From assembly GCA_021848555.1 (NCBI GenBank), contig JAJZUN010000100.1:1-8279 (forward strand): a DNA stretch of 8,279 nt, written 5' to 3'. The stretch is from Pseudomonadota bacterium (GTDB lineage Bacteria > Pseudomonadota > Gammaproteobacteria > Burkholderiales > SG8-39). Below, piece by piece: positions 1 to 6,409 of the stretch; the stretch's first letter is position 1; each line of letters starts with the position of its first letter. The notes beneath the pieces are model-generated. The model was not told where the DNA came from and did no database searches. It saw only the letters and a list, made by a program, of their open reading frames with translations. Both the position numbers and the translations under genes were made by a program.

Positions 1-286
1 CCTGCTGCACGAACTGCCGCACCACCTGAAAGGCCAGGCGCTGAACGAGGCCGGACGCATGCTCGCCCCGGGAGGAAAACTGTTTCTGGCGGAGTTTCAC
101 CGGCCGCAACTGTGGGTGCTGCGCGCGCTGAGCTGGACGTATTTCAAGGTGTTCGAACCGCTGGGCCTGGCCCTTTGGGATACGCACGACCCGCTCAACT
201 ATCTGGAAGACGCCGGCGGATGGAAGTGCCAGCGCACCACCTATTTCTTCGGCAACTTCCAGGTCATCACCGCCACCAAACAGTAG
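1..286 (+). CDS. Class I SAM-dependent methyltransferase-fold protein, 3' end only; possibly RquA-like
   Basis: Partial gene: the frame is open from base 2 and ends at TAG 284-286, giving about 94 C-terminal residues. It reads LLHELP, then an amphipathic helix, then RMLAPGGKLFLAEF, which is the post-motif region of Rossmann-fold (UbiE/COQ5-like) methyltransferases, where a short strand follows an APGG turn. Further on it has FHRPQLW, a hydrophobic helix and FEPLGLALW, then RTTYFFGNFQVI near the end. From memory, the HRP...EP...LW arrangement and the Tyr-Phe-rich C-terminus resemble RquA, a methyltransferase-like protein that converts ubiquinone to rhodoquinone using SAM as amino donor. The fold is well supported. 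The RquA assignment is tentative because the SAM-binding N-terminal half lies outside the window. Alternatives are a ubiquinone/menaquinone-type or other small-molecule methyltransferase. It converges on the molybdate transporter, with a shared terminator between them. Confidence 0.75.
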   Translation, partial: LLHELPHHLKGQALNEAGRMLAPGGKLFLAEFHRPQLWVLRALSWTYFKVFEPLGLALWDTHDPLNYLEDAGGWKCQRTTYFFGNFQVITATKQ

Positions 287-321
287 CGGACGATCTAGCC
301 GGACCGACTCGGCACCAGAGA

Positions 322-345
322 GAGGCTCCCGCGGGAGCCTCTTTT
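322..345. terminator. Intrinsic terminator between convergent genes, probably bidirectional
   Basis: Bases 322-341 form a perfect 20-nt palindrome (GAGGCTCCCGCGGGAGCCTC) that folds into a GC-rich stem of at least 8 bp with a 4-nt loop. TTTT follows directly on the + strand (342-345). It starts 36 nt after the methyltransferase stop and directly abuts the stop codon (345-347) of the minus-strand transporter. On the minus strand the stem is followed by TCTCT, a weaker U-tract, so termination should be strongest for + transcripts and plausible for minus transcripts. Confidence 0.85.
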
Positions 346-1496
346 CATATCCGCAGCCAGCCGCGCTGGGACGCCTGGTGTACCAGAATGCCGAACAGCA
401 CGGCCGCACCCACATTCCAGATGGCGAACGCGGCCGTCGCGAGCACGACGAAGCGATCGGCTTTTTCCGCGCCGCTGTCCCGGCTGCCCAGGGCGAGCTG
501 CAGGCCGGCCATGAACAGGATGACGCCGAGCACGCTCGGCGGAAACATCCGGAACAGCGTGACGATCGAAGACGACAGGAACAGCCCGGCGCAGAGCAGG
601 ATGGCGCCCAGAATGATGGACGAGCCGCCGGTGCGCGCCCCGAACTGGACGTGGCCCGCCATGCCGCCCGCCCCGTGGCACATCGGTATGCCGCCGATCA
701 GGCTGGACCCCAGGTTCATCAGCCCGGTGGAAAAAGCAACCGAGCGCTCGCTCACTGGCCGGTCGGGAAACAGCCGGTTGTTTTCCTCCCGGATCGCGAT
801 ATAGGCGTTGCCGAAGGTCAGCGGAAGCTGCGGCAGCGCAAGCAGTATGAAGCCGGTCCACAGATCGTTCATCGACAGCGACGTCCACGCGAACGCCGGC
901 ATCCTGAATTCGGGCTTGAGCGCGCCCAGGTCGCGCGCGAGGTCGGGCTGCCCGGCGAGGGCGATCGCTGCGCCCAGCACCAGCAGCACCAGCATCGCCG
1001 GCACGCGCGGGCGGCCGAGCAGCACCAGGGTCAGCGCCAGCAGCAAGCCCGCCACCCAGGGACTGCCGGACATCATGCGTATGCCCTCGAGCATGAACGA
1101 AAAACCCAGACCCATGACCACGCCGAGGAGCGCCGGGCGCGGAACCCAGCTCGCCAACTGCCGGCCCAAACCGGTCGCCGCCAGGACCATCCACAGCAGC
1201 CCCGTGGTCAGCGCCGCGCCGACCACGGCCGCCGATCCCAGACCGGCCGCGAGCATGCTCTGGCTGACCGCCGCCGCGCCTATGGCTTTCATCGGCTGCA
1301 CCGGAAACGGCGTGCGGTAGAGGGTTCCGGCCGCGATCAAGGCGACGCCGAAAGCCACGAGCAGGCCATTGGCATCCATTTTCAATATCGAGATATAGGC
1401 GGCGACGAAAGGAATCAGCGTACCCAGATCGCCGAACGCCCCGGCCCACTCGGGCAGGTCGAAGCGGTTGGGCGCGCGCGGGGGCTGGTCTTGCAT
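345..1496 (-). CDS. MOT1-family molybdate (sulfate-like) transporter
   Basis: A 383-aa inner-membrane protein, almost wholly hydrophobic, with about 10-11 predicted membrane segments. Family hallmarks are FGDLGTLIPF at residues 21-30, PVQPMKA at 65-71, LPLTFGNA in the middle and PMCHGAGGMAGH from residue 271, followed by FGARTG. These are the conserved blocks of the MOT1 branch (PF16983, distant relatives of SulP sulfate carriers), whose characterised members take up molybdate. Length matches bacterial members. I chose the ATG at 1496: an upstream ATG at 1562 would add 22 residues unlike the family, and MQDQ...RFDLPEWAGAFGDLG is the usual kind of N-terminus. No good Shine-Dalgarno precedes 1496. 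A TATGAT -10-like box lies 10 nt upstream, so the message may be almost leaderless. Molybdate specificity is inferred from family; sulfate or tungstate cannot be excluded. No molybdenum cofactor genes are in view. Confidence 0.88.
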   Translation of the reverse strand: MQDQPPRAPNRFDLPEWAGAFGDLGTLIPFVAAYISILKMDANGLLVAFGVALIAAGTLYRTPFPVQPMKAIGAAAVSQSMLAAGLGSAAVVGAALTTGLLWMVLAATGLGRQLASWVPRPALLGVVMGLGFSFMLEGIRMMSGSPWVAGLLLALTLVLLGRPRVPAMLVLLVLGAAIALAGQPDLARDLGALKPEFRMPAFAWTSLSMNDLWTGFILLALPQLPLTFGNAYIAIREENNRLFPDRPVSERSVAFSTGLMNLGSSLIGGIPMCHGAGGMAGHVQFGARTGGSSIILGAILLCAGLFLSSSIVTLFRMFPPSVLGVILFMAGLQLALGSRDSGAEKADRFVVLATAAFAIWNVGAAVLFGILVHQASQRGWLRI

Positions 1497-1505
1497 ATGG
1501 CCGGA

Positions 1506-1511
1506 ATCATA
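1506..1511 (-). promoter_or_regulatory. Candidate -10 box for the molybdate transporter
   Basis: Read on the minus strand this is TATGAT, one mismatch from the sigma-70 consensus. Its 3' edge lies 9 nt before the transporter's ATG at 1496, so transcription would begin within a few bases of the start codon. I find no convincing -35 element at 16-18 nt spacing. This fits the absence of a Shine-Dalgarno but is only a short-motif match. Confidence 0.25.
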
Positions 1512-1577
1512 CAAGAGTACGGCGCAGGCAGGTAGTAGAGGCGCACGCATACCCGGGCACATGCCTGAAGATGCGCT

Positions 1578-1637
1578 ATGGACGCGACTCTCCAGGCATT
1601 CATCCGTGTCGCGCGGACCGGGTCGTTCGCGCCGGCG
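1578..1637 (+). pseudogene. Possible remnant of a LysR-type regulator N-terminus
   Basis: The frame starting at ATG 1578 reads MDATLQAFIRVARTGSFAPA. This fits the very start of LysR-type transcriptional regulators, where MDxxxLxxFxxVAxxGSFxxA begins the winged HTH. The resemblance stops after about 20 codons: no recognition helix (the SQPALS-like part) follows. The same frame then runs without a stop into the acyl-CoA dehydrogenase at 1689, so automatic gene callers may attach it as a false 37-residue extension. A LysR gene truncated by an old deletion would explain it. The match is short, so chance similarity or a genuine N-terminal extension remain possible. Confidence 0.35.
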
Positions 1638-1653
1638 CGAACGGATTTATACT
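1624..1653 (+). promoter_or_regulatory. Perfect 20-bp palindrome next to a -10-like box, upstream of the acyl-CoA dehydrogenase
   Basis: Bases 1624-1643 are a perfect inverted repeat (CGTTCGCGCCGGCGCGAACG). Five bases later TATACT (1648-1653) matches the sigma-70 -10 consensus at five of six positions. The -35 position would fall inside the palindrome (around 1625-1630), and transcription would start near 1660, about 29 nt before the ATG at 1689. This is a layout in which a dimeric repressor could block the promoter. No T-tract follows, so it is not a standard terminator. The regulator is unknown, and no TetR or FadR-type gene is in view. Confidence 0.4.
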
Positions 1654-1688
1654 GCCTTCACACCAACCGAACCGAGGATGAGAGCGCC

Positions 1689-2939
1689 ATGTTCGACCAT
1701 CTGCTGAACCAAGCACAACGCCGCGCCCGCGATGCCGCGCGCGATTTCGTCAAGGCCACGCCGCGCCAGCTGATCCTGGACATGGACCAGGAAAAGATAC
1801 GTTTTCCCAAGGAGTGGTTGCGCGAGGCCGGACGCCGCAACCTGCTAGGCGTGCGCCAACCGGTCAAGTGGGGAGGCAAAGGCCTGGACTGGGTGGCCTC
1901 CTGCGCCGTCAGCGAGGAAATCGGCAGCCTCTCCTACGAACTTGCCTGCGTCTTCGGCGTCGGCGCCGATCTGGTATGCGATGCGATCGTGCTCCACGGC
2001 ACTGACGAACAGCGGGAACGCTACGTCAAGCCGCTGCTGCGCGGCGATATCTTCGCCGCAGAATGCCTCACCGAACCGCGCGGGGGTTCGGACTTTTTCG
2101 GCGCCACTTCCACCGCCGAGGACAGGGGCGATCATTTCGTGCTCAACGGGCAGAAGCGCTTCATCGTCGGCGCGGAAGGCGCCGACTATTTTCTGGTCTA
2201 TGCCCGTACCGACCCGGACTCCGCCGCCGCACCGCAGAAACGCATCACCTGCTTCATCGTCGACCGCGGCCCCGGCGTGGACGTCGAGTACCTCTACGGC
2301 CTGATGGGCTGCCGCGGCGGCGGCACCGGCCGTCTGGTGTTCCGGGACGTGAAAATTCCGCGGCAGAACGTGGTCGGCGAAGTGAACGGCGCCTACCCGG
2401 TGTTCAACACCATGATGATTCCGGAGCGGCTGGGCACCGCCGCCATGACCATAGGCCCGGCGCGCTCGGCGCTGGACATCGCCACGCGCTACACCTCGAA
2501 GCGCAAAGCCTTCGGCGAGACCATCAACCGTTTCCAGGGCGTGAGCTTCCAGGTGGCCGAGGGGGCGATGCTGCTCGACGCCTGCCGCGCCCTGGTCTAT
2601 GCCACATCGCGCGCGGTCGACGCCGGCATGGAAATGAACCGGGTGCGGCGCATGGTCTCCGAGACCAAGAAGTTCGTCACCGAGTCCTGCCAGAAGGTGG
2701 TGCACAATTCGATGCAGGTGGTGGGTGGCATCGGCTACACCAGCGTATTTCCGCTGGAGCGCATTTATCGCGACATCCGGCTCGCGTCCATCTGGACCGG
2801 CACCAATGAAGTCATGGCGACCATCGTCGCGCACGAGTGGTACCGCGAGGCGGCCGCCGCCCAGGCCGCCCGCCGCGGGCGCAATTACGAGGCCGACGCG
2901 CCCGAGGCGGACGCGGCGGATGAAATCATCTACGGCTAG
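1689..2939 (+). CDS. Acyl-CoA dehydrogenase (FAD flavoprotein, helix G Glu type)
   Basis: A 416-aa soluble flavoenzyme that oxidises an acyl-CoA to the trans-2-enoyl-CoA and passes electrons to electron-transfer flavoprotein. The three family domains are in order: N-terminal helical domain (about 1-120), middle beta domain with the flavin-site motif TEPRGGSD at 128-135 and VLNGQKRFI, and C-terminal helical domain with SKRKAFG at 270-276, QVVGGIGYT from 343 and IWTGTNE at 368-374. The medium-chain enzymes' catalytic Glu (YEGT) is Thr370 here. Instead Glu246 in IPERL aligns with the catalytic Glu of isovaleryl-CoA and long-chain dehydrogenases. The acidic tail EADAPEADAADE is atypical. I chose ATG 1689 because GAGGA at 1674-1678 is a Shine-Dalgarno and the family N-terminus begins here; ATG 1578 would add residues unlike this family. 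The substrate is not determinable, a branched or cyclic acyl-CoA being possible. It may be a single-gene transcript or lead into the downstream cluster. Confidence 0.92.
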   Translation: MFDHLLNQAQRRARDAARDFVKATPRQLILDMDQEKIRFPKEWLREAGRRNLLGVRQPVKWGGKGLDWVASCAVSEEIGSLSYELACVFGVGADLVCDAIVLHGTDEQRERYVKPLLRGDIFAAECLTEPRGGSDFFGATSTAEDRGDHFVLNGQKRFIVGAEGADYFLVYARTDPDSAAAPQKRITCFIVDRGPGVDVEYLYGLMGCRGGGTGRLVFRDVKIPRQNVVGEVNGAYPVFNTMMIPERLGTAAMTIGPARSALDIATRYTSKRKAFGETINRFQGVSFQVAEGAMLLDACRALVYATSRAVDAGMEMNRVRRMVSETKKFVTESCQKVVHNSMQVVGGIGYTSVFPLERIYRDIRLASIWTGTNEVMATIVAHEWYREAAAAQAARRGRNYEADAPEADAADEIIYG

Positions 2940-3039
2940 CCGGCGGCGGCGCCGGGTCGCGCATGGCTCCGGGACTTGGGCCTTGCAGCCTCCGTAGCGC
3001 GCCTGTTTGATGAAACACTTGTATTCCATTATCCGCCGC

Positions 3040-3055
3040 TGTAACATTTGTTATA
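3040..3055 (+). promoter_or_regulatory. Near-palindromic candidate operator over the RpiR-family regulator's start
   Basis: The 16 bases TGTAACATTTGTTATA consist of TGTAACA, a TT centre and TGTTATA; six of seven bases per arm pair as an inverted repeat. The site is AT-rich in a GC-rich setting and touches the ATG at 3055. A weak TTGTAT (3019-3024) with 17-nt spacing to TAACAT (3042-3047) could be a promoter, placing the site over the -10. Some MurR/RpiR regulators, such as HexR, bind TGTA...TACA-like dyads, so autoregulation is plausible. The promoter elements themselves are poor matches. Confidence 0.4.
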
Positions 3056-3972
3056 TGCGAACCGCCGCGCCGACATCGCCGCTTGCCGCACCGGATATTC
3101 TCCGGCGTATCCGCAGGGAGATCGACACGCTGACGCCCGAGCTGCAGCGCGCGGCGCGCTGGGTTGCCGACCATCCGGGCGAAACCGGATTCCTCTCGAT
3201 GCGCCAGCAGGCGAGGAGCGCCGGGGTGTCGGCGCCGACGATGGTGCGGCTCGCGCGCGCGCTGGGCTTTGCCGATTATGCGTCGCTGCGCCGGCCGTTC
3301 CAGGACGAAATGGCCGGACGCTCTCTCAAATACGGCAGCCGGGCCTCCGCCTTGCAGTCCGCGCCGGGCGGCACGCGGATCGCTCGCCTGGCGCAGGAAC
3401 TCGCCAGTTCGCAGCTCGAGGACGTGCGCTCGGTGCAGGCGCTGAACACGCCGGCGCAAATCGAAGCCGCGGTACGCGCGCTCGCCGCCGCCCGGCGCGT
3501 CGGCTTTCTGGGCGTGCGCGCGAGCTTTGGCATCGCCTTCCAGTTTCGCTACGCCTACAACCTGATCGCGCGCAATGGCGTGCTGTTCGACGGTCTCGGC
3601 GGCATCGTGCACGATCAGGTAGAGGTGCTGGACAAGAACGATGCTCTGATCGCGATCAGCCAGGCGCCGTATTCGGCACCCACCGTGGAATCCGTGCAGG
3701 CCGCGGCCAGGCGCGGCGTCACCATCGTCGCGCTGACCGACAACGCGCTGTCGCCGCTGGCGCGCGCGGCAACGCATACCCTGCGTTTCCGCGCCGACTC
3801 GGTATCTTTTTTTCCGTCCATGATCGCGCCGCTGGCGCTGGTCGAGCTGTTGCTGGCGCGGCTGGCGGCCAGGGGCGGCAAGGCGGTTCTCGAACGGCTG
3901 GCGGGGATCGAACAGCGCCTGACCGGCCAGCGCGCCTACTGGCGCCCCATTTCGCGAAAGGCACCCGCATGA
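3055..3972 (+). CDS. MurR/RpiR-family transcriptional regulator (HTH + SIS)
   Basis: A 305-aa cytoplasmic DNA-binding protein. The N-terminal HTH_6 domain (about residues 14-90) has the family pattern: a lead helix, then MRQQARSAGVSAPTMVRLAR (about 49-68) followed by ALGFADYASLR, which is the RpiR helix-turn-helix ending in LGF.Y..L. The C-terminal SIS domain (about 130-270) contains RRVGFLGVRASFGIAFQF and later DALIAISQAPYSAPTVESV and GVTIVALTD. In most relatives this last stretch begins ISxSGxTxxT to hold a phosphosugar; here QAPYSAPT replaces it, so the ligand may not be a sugar phosphate. Start choice: ATG 3055 gives the usual family length. TTG 3007 and ATG 3010 would add 15-16 residues with no family match. 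None of the three has a Shine-Dalgarno, so translation may be leaderless. Its stop overlaps the aminotransferase start (ATGA), suggesting it controls that gene and the transporter beyond. Confidence 0.88.
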   Translation: MRTAAPTSPLAAPDILRRIRREIDTLTPELQRAARWVADHPGETGFLSMRQQARSAGVSAPTMVRLARALGFADYASLRRPFQDEMAGRSLKYGSRASALQSAPGGTRIARLAQELASSQLEDVRSVQALNTPAQIEAAVRALAAARRVGFLGVRASFGIAFQFRYAYNLIARNGVLFDGLGGIVHDQVEVLDKNDALIAISQAPYSAPTVESVQAAARRGVTIVALTDNALSPLARAATHTLRFRADSVSFFPSMIAPLALVELLLARLAARGGKAVLERLAGIEQRLTGQRAYWRPISRKAPA

Positions 3973-5321
3973 GCCACATTCTGCATCGCCAGTTGCGCGG
4001 CACCCTCCCGCTCGCCGCCAGCGGTCGCGGCGTACGCATCACCGACGCCCAGGGCAAGGAGTACATCGACGCCTCGGGCGGCGCCGCCGTGTCCTGCCTG
4101 GGGCATGGCCACCCCGACGTGCTGCGCGCGATGCACGAGCAGATCGACAAGCTCGCCTACGCCCACACCAGTTTTTTTTCCACCGCAGTCGCAGAGGAGC
4201 TGGCCGACCACTTGATCGGCCGCGCGCCCGCCGGCATGTCGCATGTGTATCTGGTGTCCGGCGGGTCGGAGGCGATCGAGGCGTCGCTGAAACTGGCGCG
4301 GCAGTATTTCGTCGAAATCGGCCAGCCGCAGCGCACGCACTTCATCGCGCGGCGCCAGAGCTACCACGGCAACACGCTGGGCGCGCTGGCGGTGGGCGGC
4401 AACGCATGGCGGCGCGCCCAATTCGCGCCGCTCCTGATCGACGTGACGCATGTATCGCCCTGCTACGAATATCGCGACCGCCTCGAAAACGAATCCGCCG
4501 AGGAATACGGCGCGCGCCTGGCGCTCGAGTTCGAGCAGGCCATAGCGCGCGTCGGCCCGGACAAGGTGATCGGCTTTTGCGCCGAGACCGTGGGCGGCGC
4601 GACCTCGGGCGCAGTGCCGCCGGTGCCTGGCTACTTCCGCCGCATTCGCGCAATCTGCGACCGGCACGGCATCCTGCTCATCGCCGACGAAGTGATGTGC
4701 GGCATGGGCCGGACTGGCACGCTGCATGCGGTCGAGCAGGAAGGCATCACGCCGGACCTGATGGCGATCGCCAAAGGGCTGGGAGGCGGCTACCAGCCGA
4801 TAGGCGCAGTCCTCGTGCACCAGCGCATCATCGACGCGCTCGCCGCCGGCAGCGGCTTCTTCCAGCACGGGCACACGTATCTCGGGCATCCGGTCGGCTG
4901 CGCCGCGGCGCTGGCGGTGCAGAAAGTGATCGAGCGCGACGGCTTGCTCGCAGCGGTGCAGCGCCAGGGCGCGGGCCTGCACGAGCGCCTAGCCGCCGCC
5001 TTCGGGCAGCATGCGCATGTAGGCGACCTGCGCGGCCGTGGCCTGTTCCAGGCGGTCGAACTGGTCGAGGACAGATCATCGAAGCGGCCCTTCGATCCCG
5101 CGCTGCGCCTGCACGCGCGGATCAAGGCGGAGGCGATGGCGCGCGGCTTGATGGTGTATCCGATGGGCGGTACCATCGACGGCCGCGCCGGCGACCACGT
5201 GCTGCTCGCGCCGCCGTTCATAGTCACCGATGGCGATCTGGACCTGATCGTGGAGCGCCTCGCCGCAGCGGTCGATGCGGCGCTTGCGGCAGTGCGTCCG
5301 GCGCAACGGATTGTGGTGTGA
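3969..5321 (+). CDS. Class III PLP-dependent aminotransferase (aspartate aminotransferase family)
   Basis: A 450-aa cytoplasmic enzyme of fold type I, subgroup III (PF00202), of normal length. Visible landmarks: GGAAVSCLGHGHP near residues 37-49, the phosphate-binding VSGGSEAIEASLKLAR, RRQSYHGNTLGALAVGGN, LLIADEV with Asp240 to pair with the pyridine nitrogen, and AIAKGLGGGYQPIGA with Lys269 as the Schiff-base lysine. All essential PLP residues are present. Such enzymes move an amino group from an omega-amino acid, diamine, taurine or similar donor to pyruvate or 2-oxoglutarate; the exact pair cannot be read here. The start at 3969 overlaps the regulator's stop as ATGA, with AAAGG at 3957-3961 as Shine-Dalgarno, so the two are probably translationally coupled. 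The frame stays open upstream through the regulator gene, but that part is not coding. A binding protein and permease follow, so the enzyme probably acts on the imported compound or a derivative. Confidence 0.92.
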   Translation: MSHILHRQLRGTLPLAASGRGVRITDAQGKEYIDASGGAAVSCLGHGHPDVLRAMHEQIDKLAYAHTSFFSTAVAEELADHLIGRAPAGMSHVYLVSGGSEAIEASLKLARQYFVEIGQPQRTHFIARRQSYHGNTLGALAVGGNAWRRAQFAPLLIDVTHVSPCYEYRDRLENESAEEYGARLALEFEQAIARVGPDKVIGFCAETVGGATSGAVPPVPGYFRRIRAICDRHGILLIADEVMCGMGRTGTLHAVEQEGITPDLMAIAKGLGGGYQPIGAVLVHQRIIDALAAGSGFFQHGHTYLGHPVGCAAALAVQKVIERDGLLAAVQRQGAGLHERLAAAFGQHAHVGDLRGRGLFQAVELVEDRSSKRPFDPALRLHARIKAEAMARGLMVYPMGGTIDGRAGDHVLLAPPFIVTDGDLDLIVERLAAAVDAALAAVRPAQRIVV

Positions 5322-5357
5322 AGGGCACGCCGGTGCGGCGGGCTGTTTGTAAGGAGG

Positions 5358-5384
5358 CGGCCACAGCCATTGGCCGGAGGTTTT
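5358..5384 (+). terminator. Weak hairpin with T-tract between aminotransferase and TAXI gene
   Basis: CGGCCA (5358-5363) pairs with TGGCCG (5371-5376) around a 7-nt loop, followed by GAGG and then TTTT (5381-5384). With only six stem pairs and four bases before the T-run, this is a poor terminator. It may act as a partial attenuator or as an RNA processing or stability element that sets different levels of enzyme and binding protein. It sits inside the 92-nt gap between the two genes. Confidence 0.3.
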
Positions 5385-5400
5385 GTTGATTCATCCAACC

Positions 5401-5407
5401 AAGGAGA
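5401..5407 (+). promoter_or_regulatory. Strong Shine-Dalgarno of the TAXI binding protein
   Basis: AAGGAGA lies six bases before ATG 5414 and is the best ribosome binding site serving a gene in the window. It fixes the start of the binding protein and fits the high expression that periplasmic binding proteins need relative to their permease. Confidence 0.8.
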
Positions 5408-5413
5408 TTCATC

Positions 5414-6409
5414 ATGCAAAAACAGTTTAGTCGTAGCAGGACAGGCACAGCGCTGGCGCTCGCTGCGGGCGCCGCGTTCGCCGGCGCGCTGATGCTGCCC
5501 TCAGCCGCCGTCGCGCAGCAGAAATTCGTCACCATCGGCACCGGCGGCATCACCGGCGTGTATTACGCGGTCGGTGGCGCCATCTGTCGCCTGGTCAACA
5601 AGGATCGCACCAAGCACGGGGTCCGCTGCTCGGTCGAATCGACCGGCGGCTCGGTGTACAACGTCAACACCATCAAGGCGGGCGAACTCGATTTCGGCAT
5701 GGCCCAATCCGACGTCCAGTACCAGGGCTACAAAGGCACCGCCTCGTTCAAGGAAGCGTACCCGGACATGCGCGCTGTGATGTCGGTCCATCCCGAACCG
5801 TTCACCCTCGTCGCGCGCAAGGAAGCCAATATCAAGTCCTTCGCCGACTTCAAGGGCAAGCGTTTGAACATCGGCAATCCAGGCTCGGGCACGCGCTCGG
5901 CGATGGAAGAGCTGCTGGGTGCGATGAACATGAAAACTTCGGACTTCTCGCTGGCGTCGGAACTCAAAGCCGACGAGCACGGACCGGCCTTGTGCGACAA
6001 CAAGATCGACGGCTTCTTTTACGGCGTCGGCCATCCCTCGGCCAACATTCAGGATCCGACCACCGCCTGCGGCGCCAAACTGGTCCCGTTGACCGGCCCG
6101 GCCATCGACGCACTGGTGAAGAAGAGCCCCTACTATGCCTATGCCACGATCCCGGGTGGACTGTATTCCGGCAATCCCGCGCCGACCAAGACCTACGGCG
6201 TGCTCGCGACCATGATCACGTCGGCCAAGACGCGGGCCGATACGGTCTACCTCATCACCAAGGCGGTATTCGACAACTTCGACGAATTCAAGAAACTGCA
6301 TCCGGCCTTCGCCCATCTGGACCCGAAGAACATGGTGCAGGACGGGTTGTCGGCACCGCTGCATGAAGGTGCGGCGCGCTACTACCGCGAAAAGGGCTGG
6401 ATCAAGTGA
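5414..6409 (+). CDS. TAXI-family TRAP transporter solute-binding protein
   Basis: A 331-aa periplasmic receptor. Residues 1-34 form a Sec signal peptide: basic start (KQFSRSR), hydrophobic Ala/Leu core and cleavage after AVA-34, leaving 297 mature residues. There is no lipobox cysteine, so it is soluble. The mature protein opens with [20 protein letters not shown], the classic TAXI start, then [25 protein letters not shown] with the ligand-site pattern, then [16 protein letters not shown], which is also typical. Four cysteines (58, 72, 194, 219) are placed so that two disulfides, 58-72 and 194-219, look possible. Members bind small carboxylates such as glutamate-like or oxo acids in the cleft between two lobes and deliver them to the TRAP permease; most substrates are unknown. 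It lies 92 nt after the aminotransferase and overlaps the permease start by GTGA. Identification is firm; the ligand is unknown. Confidence 0.95.
   Translation: MQKQFSRSRTGTALALAAGAAFAGALMLPSAAVAQQKFVTIGTGGITGVYYAVGGAICRLVNKDRTKHGVRCSVESTGGSVYNVNTIKAGELDFGMAQSDVQYQGYKGTASFKEAYPDMRAVMSVHPEPFTLVARKEANIKSFADFKGKRLNIGNPGSGTRSAMEELLGAMNMKTSDFSLASELKADEHGPALCDNKIDGFFYGVGHPSANIQDPTTACGAKLVPLTGPAIDALVKKSPYYAYATIPGGLYSGNPAPTKTYGVLATMITSAKTRADTVYLITKAVFDNFDEFKKLHPAFAHLDPKNMVQDGLSAPLHEGAARYYREKGWIK

Noticed and set aside
295..1535. Long overlapping frames on both strands across the molybdate transporter
   Set aside because: They are Arg/Gly/Ala/His-rich shadow frames of a GC-rich gene without recognisable domains; the transporter frame has clear family motifs.
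1561..1599. Inverted repeat ATGCCTG ... CAGGCAT with a 25-nt spacer
   Set aside because: Seven-base arms with a long spacer are expected by chance in this composition, and one arm lies in the putative LysR remnant; no support as an operator.
2940..2955. GC-rich inverted repeat right after the acyl-CoA dehydrogenase stop
   Set aside because: The stem is only 5 bp within a GGC-repeat stretch and has no T-tract, so I cannot call it a terminator.
1845..3047. 400-aa minus-strand frame opposite the acyl-CoA dehydrogenase
   Set aside because: Low-complexity antisense frame with no motif and no upstream ribosome binding site; typical of high-GC codon bias.
3048..3968. Open frame continuous with the aminotransferase that would give a 757-aa protein
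   Set aside because: The part before 3969 is arginine-rich out-of-frame translation of the RpiR gene. The aminotransferase has its own Shine-Dalgarno and a normal family start at 3969, so this is not a fusion.
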